DNA of 17,553 bases from positions 1 through 17,553 of the forward strand of contig JAKACL010000020.1 of NCBI GenBank assembly GCA_021821425.1. Direction: 5' to 3'. Made by a program: the position numbers and the translations under genes. Below the pieces are notes generated by a model. It made no database searches. It worked only from the letters and a program-made list of their open reading frames with translations, and was not told where the DNA came from. Shown in pieces: positions 1 through 6,455 of this stretch (position 1 is its first letter; each line of letters starts with the position of its first letter). The DNA is from Pseudomonadota bacterium (GTDB lineage Bacteria > Pseudomonadota > Gammaproteobacteria > Burkholderiales > Thiobacillaceae).

Positions 1-469
1 CGAGGAAATGACGCTGCGCTACATCCGGCTGCGCGATTACGAGGGCAGCGTGCATTACGTGCCGAACGGCACCATCGACAGCGTCACCAACCGCAGCCGC
101 GGCTTTGCCTATGCCGTGATCGACATCGGCGTGGCCTACCGGGAGGACGTCGACGAGGTCTTTGCCGTGATGCGCGAAGTCGGCACTGCGCTGCGCGCCG
201 ACCCCGAGTTTGCCGGCAAGATCGAGGACGATCTGGAAATCGCCGGCGTCGAGAACTGGGCGGAATCCGCGGTGGTGATCCGCTGCCGCTTCAAGGTCAA
301 GCCACTCGAGCAGTGGGGGGTGCGGCGCGCCTACCTCTATCACCTGAAAAAGGCCTTCGACGCCGCCGGCATCGAAATCCCGTTTCCTCACCTCACCATG
401 TACGCAGGGCATGACAAGTCAGGGCATGCGCCCCCATTGCCGCTACAGATGCAACGCCACGAGTCTTGA
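1..469 (+). CDS. MscS-family mechanosensitive ion channel, C-terminal part (5' end outside window)
   Basis: The gene enters the window in frame (first full codon at 2) and ends with TGA at 467-469, leaving about 155 C-terminal residues. The first visible stretch, TLRYIRLRDYEGSVHYVPNG, is the end of the MscS beta domain, where family members carry a 'T.LR..DG..V.IPNG' pattern. The rest matches the cytosolic alpha/beta vestibule of MscS channels, with the usual 'W....V....K..F...GIEIPFP' ending near the C-terminus. The pore helices would lie upstream, outside the window. Family members are inner-membrane channels that release solutes on hypo-osmotic shock. The last 20 or so residues (GHDKSGHAPPLPLQ...) are a low-complexity tail without a recognised role. 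The gene converges on the thioredoxin-like gene, with only 7 nt between the two stop codons. The family call is strong; the subfamily cannot be told from this fragment. Confidence 0.9.
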   Translation, partial: EEMTLRYIRLRDYEGSVHYVPNGTIDSVTNRSRGFAYAVIDIGVAYREDVDEVFAVMREVGTALRADPEFAGKIEDDLEIAGVENWAESAVVIRCRFKVKPLEQWGVRRAYLYHLKKAFDAAGIEIPFPHLTMYAGHDKSGHAPPLPLQMQRHES

Positions 470-476
470 CGTTGCG

Positions 477-1562
477 TCAGCGCACGCGCCGCACCGGCAT
501 CGCGACCGGTTCGTCGGCATAGCGCCAGATGTTCACGTCGTGCCCGGCCTCGCGGATGTGCTCGGTCTTGGCGGCGAGAAAACGCTGAAAACTGGGCTCC
601 CTGCGATACGCCTCCGACGCGACATAGTCGAACATGCCCTGGGTGTGAAATACGCGGAACGACGATTCCCAGCGGATGACTTCCTTGCCGCTGCGGTCGA
701 ACAGGACGATGCCGGGCGCATAGTTGACGCCGAGCTGGCGCACCCAGTCGCGCACCGGCATGCGCGTGCCGTCCGGCGTGGTGATCGTCTGGCGCGACCA
801 CATGTCGTACTGCACGTTGTCGAACTTTTCGATGGTGGCGCGGGTTTCGGGATCGGCGATCACGCGACGGTGCAGCACCTCGCAGTCGGGGCAGTCCTTC
901 TGCTCGAAGAACACCGCAAGCGGCTTGGGGTTGTTTCCGCGGCGGCGCAGGTCGGTGGCGTCCTTCAGGAAGAAATCCTGCCTGATCATGTCGCCGGAGG
1001 CCTGCCTGGGCACTTCGCGGCTGGCGACGAAATCGCGGAAGGCGACGGTTTTCTCCTGGCGCCCGGCCGCCCAGTCGAGCGCGGCCTGCATGCGCGCCGG
1101 CGGCACATAACCGTTGAGCCGCAGGATGGTGTTTCCGGCTTCATCGAAGAACATCAGGCTGGGCGTGAATTGCACTTTCAGCGCGGCGCTATAGGTCTTC
1201 TCGGTGTAGGGTTTGCGGTCCAGCCCTACCACTTCGCGGTCGCCCCAGATGTTGATCGCGACGACGTCGAATTTTTCCTTCATCGTCGCCTCGATTTCGC
1301 GCTGCGACAGGTTGCGTTCCACCAGCGCCGAGCAGTAGGGACAGCCGTCCTGGGTAAACAGCAGGATGACGCGCTTGCCCTTCTGGCGCGCCTCGTCGAT
1401 GTCTTCCCCGATATTGAGGAAGCTGGCCTTGAACCAGGCGGGGTATTCGGTCGTCATGGCGCCGTAGTAAGCCCCGGTGCGGGCGGCCGGGGCAGGCTCG
1501 GCCGCCTGCACGGACGACATCGGAAACAACACCAGCAAAGCGGTCAGATAACGGGTCATCAT
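477..1562 (-). CDS. Exported protein with two tandem thioredoxin-like domains
   Basis: The product is about 361 residues. I chose the ATG at 1562 because GGAG at 1569-1572 sits 6 nt upstream and the protein then opens with a clean signal peptide (MMTRYLTALLVLFPMSSVQA, cut before AEPAP). An ATG 12 nt further upstream (1574) is possible but has a poor ribosome site. Counting from the ATG at 1562, the first thioredoxin-like fold carries CPYC at 74-77 and a cis-proline-like FTPSL near 132-136. The second carries CPDC at 224-227 and a YAPGI near 281-285. Both CxxC pairs are intact, so both folds could be redox-active in the periplasm. Thioredoxin-fold proteins of the SoxW and DsbD-gamma type reduce or isomerise cysteines in exported proteins; that role here is inference. 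The gene is monocistronic, lying 162 nt downstream of the DUF502 gene with a perfect inverted repeat in the gap. The fold call is firm; substrate and electron donor are unknown. Confidence 0.85.
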   Translation of the reverse strand: MMTRYLTALLVLFPMSSVQAAEPAPAARTGAYYGAMTTEYPAWFKASFLNIGEDIDEARQKGKRVILLFTQDGCPYCSALVERNLSQREIEATMKEKFDVVAINIWGDREVVGLDRKPYTEKTYSAALKVQFTPSLMFFDEAGNTILRLNGYVPPARMQAALDWAAGRQEKTVAFRDFVASREVPRQASGDMIRQDFFLKDATDLRRRGNNPKPLAVFFEQKDCPDCEVLHRRVIADPETRATIEKFDNVQYDMWSRQTITTPDGTRMPVRDWVRQLGVNYAPGIVLFDRSGKEVIRWESSFRVFHTQGMFDYVASEAYRREPSFQRFLAAKTEHIREAGHDVNIWRYADEPVAMPVRRVR

Positions 1563-1587
1563 CGCAGTCTCCATCCTGGTTGTCGGG

Positions 1588-1607
1588 GTTACGAGGCCTA
1601 TCGTAAC
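1588..1607. repeat. Perfect 7-bp inverted repeat upstream of the thioredoxin-like gene
   Basis: GTTACGA (1588-1594) and TCGTAAC (1601-1607) are exact reverse complements separated by GGCCTA. The dyad ends 25 nt upstream of the chosen start codon at 1562. It could be an operator for a dimeric regulator or a short leader hairpin. No T run follows on the minus strand, so it is not an intrinsic terminator. Confidence 0.5.
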
Positions 1608-1724
1608 AATCTATGGACTGAAGTCGCCCACCTGGGTTTCCCCTGATGGGCGGGACGCCTGCCGGCGAGGCATGCAGGCGGGGCCCTTCCCCATCAATAC
1701 CCGGCACTGCGGCGGCTGAAAGCC

Positions 1725-2420
1725 TCATGGCGCAGGCGGCATGTCTGCAGCGCGGGACGGGTTCCTGAAGCGCACCGTGTCGGGCGCATTGGTGCCGCCG
1801 GTCATGACGAAGCTCATCGCTTCCTCCATGGTCCAGTCGGTCATCACCACGTCGGCAAGCGGCAGGATTTCGATATAGCCCGAGGTCGGGTTGGGCGACG
1901 TGGGCACGTAGACCACGGCGAGTTCCTGCCCGCTCTGGCTATCGCGCATCACCTTGGTGATCAGGCCGACGGCCTTCATGTCCGGCGAGGGAAAGCTGAT
2001 CAGCACCACGCGCTGGCCCTGCACCGGCGGCTTGCTGACGGTTTGCAGGAACCGCTTGGTGGCGCCGTAGATGATCTGCACCAGCGGCAGCCGGCCGACC
2101 CAGTATTCGAGCGTGGCGATGACCTTCTTGCCGACCACGAACGAAGCCAGCAGGCCGATCAGGTACAGCGCAACCAGCGTGAACAGGGCAGACAGCGCGT
2201 ACTGCACGTCGCTGTCGAGCAGCCAGTTCGACAGCGGGTCGGACAGCGGCCGCAGCAGCGCCGCCAGACCTTTGAGGAACGGCACGCCGGTGCTGGCCAG
2301 CAGGCCAAACAGGAAATCGAACACCAGCCAGGTCACCCACAGCGGGGCAACGGTGAAAAAGCCGATCAGCAGGTAGCGTAACAGGTGCGGATTGCGGCGT
2401 GCGGGCGGAGTGTTGGACAT
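1725..2420 (-). CDS. DUF502 family inner-membrane protein
   Basis: The product is 231 residues starting MSNTPPARRN. Two hydrophobic segments are visible (about residues 13-43 and 74-96), followed by a soluble domain. The pattern RLPLVQIIYGATKRFLQTV (about 110-128) and the later VVYVPTSPNPTSGYIEILP are hallmarks of the DUF502 (PF04367) family, which has no assigned biochemical function. The reading frame stays open far upstream inside the ATPase gene, but the ATG at 2420 gives the start typical of the family. It lies 8 nt downstream of the ATPase stop codon. No strong Shine-Dalgarno sequence is visible, so translation may be coupled to the ATPase. The pair is very likely one transcript. The family call is firm; the function is unknown. 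Confidence 0.88.
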   Translation of the reverse strand: MSNTPPARRNPHLLRYLLIGFFTVAPLWVTWLVFDFLFGLLASTGVPFLKGLAALLRPLSDPLSNWLLDSDVQYALSALFTLVALYLIGLLASFVVGKKVIATLEYWVGRLPLVQIIYGATKRFLQTVSKPPVQGQRVVLISFPSPDMKAVGLITKVMRDSQSGQELAVVYVPTSPNPTSGYIEILPLADVVMTDWTMEEAMSFVMTGGTNAPDTVRFRNPSRAADMPPAP

Positions 2421-2428
2421 GTGCGTGT

Positions 2429-5134
2429 CTAGGCCCCGGCAGACTTTCGCTTGCGGCGGATCACGGTCTTTTCGATTTCCACCACGCTGTAGACGATCAG
2501 GCCGAACAGGACGATGCGTCCCCAGGCGGCGAGATCGAGCGGCGTGGTGGCGAACAGCGACTGCAGCAGCGGCAGGTAGGTGAACAGGCCCTGCAGCACG
2601 ATGAGCGTGCCGATCGCGATCAGCACCGCCCGGTTGCCAAAAAAGCCCGACCAGCCGACGACCGGCGCGGTAAGGAGGCGGCAGTTGAACAGGTAGAAAA
2701 TCTCGCCCATCACCAGCGCATTGATCGTGGCGGTGCGGGCCACCTCGAGCGGCATGCCGCGCTCCAGTTCCCACAGGAACAGGCCGAGCGATCCGGCCAC
2801 CAGAAACACCGTGACGAACACGATGCGCCACAGCATGAAGCGCGTCAGCAGGGGCTCTCGCGGATCGCGCGGCGGCTGGCGCATGGCTTCGGGCTCGGGA
2901 TGCTCGAAGGCGAGTGCGAGCGCAAGCGTCACCGCCGTCACCATGTTGACCCACAGGATCTGCACCGGCGTCACCGGCAGGGTGATGCCGAGCAGGATCG
3001 CGATCAGCACCATGCCGGCCTGCGCCGCATTGGTGGGGAGGATGAACACAATGGCTTTTCTCAGATTGCCGTAGACGGTGCGACCTTCCTCGACCGCGTG
3101 CGCGATCGACGCGAAGTTGTCGTCGGCCAGCACCATTTCGGCCGCCTCCTTGGCGGCTTCGGTGCCTTTCCTGCCCATCGCCACGCCGATATCGGCACGC
3201 CGCAGCGCGGGCGCGTCGTTGACGCCGTCGCCCGTCATCGCGGTGACCTCGCCAAGGCTTTGCAGGGCTTCAACCAGGCGCAGTTTGTGCTCGGGGCTGG
3301 CGCGCGCGAACACGTCGACCTCGCGGACCGCTTCGCGCAGGCGGGCCTCGTCTAAGGTCTCGATCTCGGCGCCGGTCATCGCGCGCACCGACTCGTCCAG
3401 CCCGAGCTGCTTGCCGATGGCCAGCGCGGTGGCGACGTGGTCGCCTGTGATCATCTTGATCTTGATGCCCGCGGCGCGGCAGGTGGCGACAGCCTTGATG
3501 GCTTCCTCGCGCGGCGGATCGGCCAGGCCCAGCACCGCCAGCAGGGTGAAGCCGCCGGCCTCGATGTCGTCGAAGTTGAGTGCCGTCGCGCTGTCGCTGC
3601 GCCGCACCGCCAGCGCCAGGAGTCGCATGCCCTGTCCGGCGGCCTCGTCCATGCGGGCGTGCCAGTGTGCGGGGTCGAATGCATGGTCGCCGTCCGCGCC
3701 GCGTTGCGTGGCGCACAGCGCCAGCACGCGTTCCGGTGCGCCCTTGAGGTAGAGGTAGCCGTGTCCTGCGTGGTCGTGGTTGAGCGTCGCCATGAAACGG
3801 TGTTCGGACTCGAACGGGATGACGTCGGTGCGCGGCAGCGCGTCGCGGGTCTGGCGCAGGTTCAGCCCGGCCTTGAGCGCCAGCGTCAGCAGCGCGCCTT
3901 CGGTGGGGTCGCCGGCGAGTTGCCAGCCGTCGTCGGTTTCTCGGAGGTCGGCGTCGTTGCAGAGCAGGGCGGCGTGCGCGAGTTCACCCAGCACGGGATG
4001 CGACTGCGGATCGGTCGGCGCGCCGCCGCGGCTGAACCCGCCTTCGGGAGCATAGCCGCTGCCCGTGACCTCGAAGCGGCCGTCGGCGTCGATGACCGTC
4101 CGCACCGTCATTTCATTGCGCGTCAGCGTGCCGGTCTTGTCCGAGCAGATGACGCTGACCGCGCCCAGCGTTTCCACCGCAGGCAGCCGGCGGATGATGG
4201 CGTGGCGATGCGCCATGCGTGTCACGCCGATCGCGAGCGTGATGGTCATGATCGCCGGCAGGCCCTCGGGAATCGCCGCCACCGCGAGGCCGACCGCGGC
4301 GAGGAACATGTCGCTCGCCGCGTAGTCGCGCACCCATACGCCAAAGCCGAAGAGCAGCGCCGACAGCAGCAGGATGCCGCCTGCCAGCCACTGGCCGAAG
4401 CGCGACATCTGTTTCAAGAGCGGCGTGGTGAGTTTCTCGACGGTCGACAGCAGTGTGCTGATGCGCCCCAGCTCGGTTTCGGTGCCGGTGGCCGTCACCA
4501 CGCCGGTGCCCTGGCCGTAGACAACCAGCGTGCCCGACCACGCCATGCTGGCGCGGTCGCCAAGCGCGGCGTCTTCCGCCACCGGATCGACCTGCTTGTC
4601 GACCGCGAGCGATTCGCCGGTCAGCGCGGCTTCCATCACCCTCAGGCTCTTGACGTCGATCAGTCGAAGGTCGGCCGGCACGCGGTCGCCCGAGGCCAGG
4701 TGCACGATGTCGCCGGGCACCAGGTCCTCGGCCGGGATTTCATGGCGTTCGCCGGCGCGAGTGACAGTGGCGTGCGGCGACAGCATGTCGCGGATCGCAT
4801 CGAGTGCCTGCTCGGCACGGCCCTCCTGGATGAAGCCGATCACCGCATTGATGACGATGACGCCGAAGATCACCCCGGAATCCAGCCAGTGGCCGAGCAC
4901 GGCGGTGATGACGCCGGCTGCCAGCAACACATAGATCAGCACATTGTGGAACTGCAGCAGCAAACGCTGCCAGGCCGGCTGCGATCGTGGCGGCGGCAGC
5001 CGATTGGCGCCGAACTGCGCGCGCCGGGATTCGATCTCGGTGCGATCGAGGCCGCTGCGCGGAGTGTCCAGCTGGGTCAGGACATCGCTGGCGGGCAGGC
5101 TGTGCCAGTGCGGCGGACGGTCGTTGGTTTGCAA
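2429..5134 (-). CDS. P-type cation-transporting ATPase (P2/HAD-IC type)
   Basis: The product is about 901 residues. The frame is open to 5293, but I place the start at the TTG at 5134 because GGAGG (5141-5145) sits exactly 6 nt upstream and the residues beyond it look non-coding. Counting from that TTG, the actuator motif TGES is at 172-175, the M4 motif PEGL at 289-292, the phosphorylated Asp in DKTGTLT at 332-338, and the hinge TGDGVND at 634-640. The N-terminal cation ATPase domain (HWHSLPASDVL...), E1-E2 domain, HAD domain and C-terminal six-helix region follow in the normal order. Family members use ATP to move cations across the inner membrane. The metal-binding helices differ from Ca2+ pumps: M5 has PTNAAQ where SERCA has SSNVGE, and M6 has WVNMVTAVT where SERCA has WVNLVTD, so an acidic ligand is lost in each. 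The cation is therefore not assigned. A DUF502 gene follows 8 nt later. Confidence 0.92.
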   Translation of the reverse strand: MQTNDRPPHWHSLPASDVLTQLDTPRSGLDRTEIESRRAQFGANRLPPPRSQPAWQRLLLQFHNVLIYVLLAAGVITAVLGHWLDSGVIFGVIVINAVIGFIQEGRAEQALDAIRDMLSPHATVTRAGERHEIPAEDLVPGDIVHLASGDRVPADLRLIDVKSLRVMEAALTGESLAVDKQVDPVAEDAALGDRASMAWSGTLVVYGQGTGVVTATGTETELGRISTLLSTVEKLTTPLLKQMSRFGQWLAGGILLLSALLFGFGVWVRDYAASDMFLAAVGLAVAAIPEGLPAIMTITLAIGVTRMAHRHAIIRRLPAVETLGAVSVICSDKTGTLTRNEMTVRTVIDADGRFEVTGSGYAPEGGFSRGGAPTDPQSHPVLGELAHAALLCNDADLRETDDGWQLAGDPTEGALLTLALKAGLNLRQTRDALPRTDVIPFESEHRFMATLNHDHAGHGYLYLKGAPERVLALCATQRGADGDHAFDPAHWHARMDEAAGQGMRLLALAVRRSDSATALNFDDIEAGGFTLLAVLGLADPPREEAIKAVATCRAAGIKIKMITGDHVATALAIGKQLGLDESVRAMTGAEIETLDEARLREAVREVDVFARASPEHKLRLVEALQSLGEVTAMTGDGVNDAPALRRADIGVAMGRKGTEAAKEAAEMVLADDNFASIAHAVEEGRTVYGNLRKAIVFILPTNAAQAGMVLIAILLGITLPVTPVQILWVNMVTAVTLALALAFEHPEPEAMRQPPRDPREPLLTRFMLWRIVFVTVFLVAGSLGLFLWELERGMPLEVARTATINALVMGEIFYLFNCRLLTAPVVGWSGFFGNRAVLIAIGTLIVLQGLFTYLPLLQSLFATTPLDLAAWGRIVLFGLIVYSVVEIEKTVIRRKRKSAGA

Positions 5135-5140
5135 GCGAGG

Positions 5141-5145
5141 CCTCC
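5141..5145 (-). promoter_or_regulatory. Ribosome binding site deciding a TTG start for the P-type ATPase
   Basis: On the minus strand GGAGG is followed by CCTCGC and then TTG at 5134-5132. This is the best Shine-Dalgarno and start pair in the region. The in-frame ATGs further upstream (5179, 5239, 5293) lack comparable sites. Confidence 0.65.
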
Positions 5146-5270
5146 GTTCGGTTGGCGTACCCGTAGAATTTTGGCACATCTCGATGAAATGGCCGCGCGA
5201 AGCCCCGGTTGTGCGCGCTGGCGGGGCACATTTCGCCATGTGGTCGTCGCCGCCGTCATATGCCGACGGC

Positions 5271-5301
5271 TTGCAAACTGCGATGGAGTGCAAACTATAC
5301 G
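5271..5301 (+). promoter_or_regulatory. Promoter-like sequence with an 8-bp direct repeat, upstream of the DUF2062 gene
   Basis: TTGCAA (5271-5276) and CTATAC (5295-5300) are separated by 18 nt and resemble sigma-70 -35 and -10 elements facing the gene at 5387. TGCAAACT occurs at 5272-5279 and again at 5289-5296, so the two copies overlap the putative -35 and -10 boxes and start 17 bp apart. A regulator could bind here, but chance similarity is possible. The spacer 5135-5386 otherwise shows only the ATPase leader. Confidence 0.35.
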
Positions 5302-5386
5302 TGGCAGGGATTAAACCTTTCCGCCGTTCAGGCCGTCATAGACGCTGACATGTCCATTTCGTCTGAAAGCGTCTGACCCCCTCATC

Positions 5387-5938
5387 ATGCTGCCCGAGCG
5401 TTTCCGCCGTTTCATGCCCGACCCGCACACCCTGCGCCACCACCGTGCGCTGCAGTGGATGGGACCGGCGCTGCATCATCCGCGGCTGTGGCATGTGAAT
5501 CGCCGCGGCATTGCGCTGGGGCTCGCGATCGGGACTTTTTTCGGTCTGCTGATGCCGGTGGCGCAAATTCTCTGCGCCGCCACGGCAGCGTTTCTGCTGC
5601 GCGCGAACATTCCGGCGGCCGTTGGCAGCACGCTGGTGACCAATCCCTTCACGTTCGCGCCGGTGTATTACGCTGCTTATCAACTGGGCGTGTGGATGCT
5701 GGGGCACGCCAACGTGCCGGTGACCGAAGTCGATCTGGAGCACGTCGCAGCCAGGACGGCGACTGGCCTGGCGCTGTGGATGGACCGGCTGGCCACGGTG
5801 GGTGCGCCGCTGGCGCTGGGTCTGCTGACGCTCGCAGTCACGCTGTCGGTGGTGATGTATTTTGCGGTGCATTGGGCCTGGCGGATGCGCATCGTGCGCG
5901 CCTGGCAACGCCGCCGTGCGCGCCGCGCCGCTCGGTAG
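5387..5938 (+). CDS. DUF2062 domain membrane protein
   Basis: The product is 183 residues. The stretch from about residue 40 to 105 (GIALGLAIGTFFGLLMPVAQ, then TNPFTFAPVYYAAYQLG at 85-101) is the DUF2062 signature, with a glycine-rich first membrane segment and the conserved TNPxT...YY...LG motif. A further hydrophobic segment lies at about 137-162, and the C-terminus is very basic (RAWQRRRARRAAR), which suggests it stays in the cytoplasm. No biochemical function is established for this family. The ATG at 5387 lacks a strong ribosome site, but the next methionine (residue 10) is no better and the N-terminal residues resemble relatives. The gene is divergent from the ATPase and convergent with the MarR gene, so it is probably monocistronic. 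Confidence 0.85.
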   Translation: MLPERFRRFMPDPHTLRHHRALQWMGPALHHPRLWHVNRRGIALGLAIGTFFGLLMPVAQILCAATAAFLLRANIPAAVGSTLVTNPFTFAPVYYAAYQLGVWMLGHANVPVTEVDLEHVAARTATGLALWMDRLATVGAPLALGLLTLAVTLSVVMYFAVHWAWRMRIVRAWQRRRARRAAR

Positions 5939-5954
5939 CGCACCCGCTTCGGGC

Positions 5955-6422
5955 TTAGGACAGGGGCTTTTGCGCGGCTTGGTAGTCGACCGCGCCCATG
6001 TGCGCGATCAGCGTGGCCAGATCCTGATTCAGCCGGCTCAAGGTGTCTTCGGACAGCTGACCGAGCGCGTGCGTCAGCATGCCGGTCAGCGGCTGCGGTG
6101 CCTTGTCGAGCGCCTGTTCCCCTTTTTCGGTGAGGTAAAGCTGGACCACGCGCTGGTCGGCATGCTTGCGCTCGCGCCGCACCAGGCCGGCCCGCTCGAT
6201 CTTGTCGAGCAGATTGCTGGCGGTGGAGGTGTGGATCGACATGGCCTGCGCCAGTTCGGATACTTTCATGCCGGGCGACTGGCGCAACGCCGACATGGCC
6301 CAGATCTGTGCGCCGCTGACCCCGCAGGCTTTTTCGACGGCCTGGAAATGCTGGCGCACCGCGCTGAAAATCACGCGAAACTGGCGCAGGGCTTCGTGGG
6401 CCGGGTTAGGCGATGGGTTCAA
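5955..6422 (-). CDS. MarR-family transcriptional regulator
   Basis: The product is 155 residues. Helix-turn-helix residues lie at about 53-78 (KVSELAQAMSIHTSTASNLL), followed by the winged hairpin with the family's acidic-basic pair (DQR at 89-91, then LYLTEKG at 95-101). The flanking N- and C-terminal helices would form the dimer interface. Family members are dimeric DNA-binding repressors or activators, often relieved by small aromatic ligands. The start is a TTG at 6422 with GGAG (6431-6434) 8 nt upstream; no ATG lies near it. The gene starts 33 nt after the glnE stop codon on the same strand, so it is likely co-transcribed with glnE. Its target is unknown. It converges on the DUF2062 gene with 16 nt between stops. 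Confidence 0.9.
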   Translation of the reverse strand: MNPSPNPAHEALRQFRVIFSAVRQHFQAVEKACGVSGAQIWAMSALRQSPGMKVSELAQAMSIHTSTASNLLDKIERAGLVRRERKHADQRVVQLYLTEKGEQALDKAPQPLTGMLTHALGQLSEDTLSRLNQDLATLIAHMGAVDYQAAQKPLS

Positions 6423-6455
6423 GTTGAACGCTCCGGATATAGGCCAAAGCCGTCA

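Noticed and set aside
451..479. Short inverted repeats around the convergent stops of mscS and the thioredoxin-like gene
   Set aside because: GCAACG/CGTTGC and TGACG/CGTCA are weak stems without T runs on either strand, so I did not call a terminator.
1657..1679. GCCTGC/GCAGGC inverted repeat downstream of the DUF502 gene as a terminator
   Set aside because: The loop is 11 nt and no T run follows on the minus strand.
3437..5314. 625-codon open frame antisense to the P-type ATPase
   Set aside because: Shadow frame with low-complexity basic composition. The ATPase motifs on the minus strand are unambiguous.
5359..5376. CGTCTGA repeated twice, with TTCGTCTGAA resembling the neisserial DNA uptake sequence
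   Set aside because: Only 8 of 10 positions match GCCGTCTGAA and no other copy was noticed in the window, so it is most likely chance.
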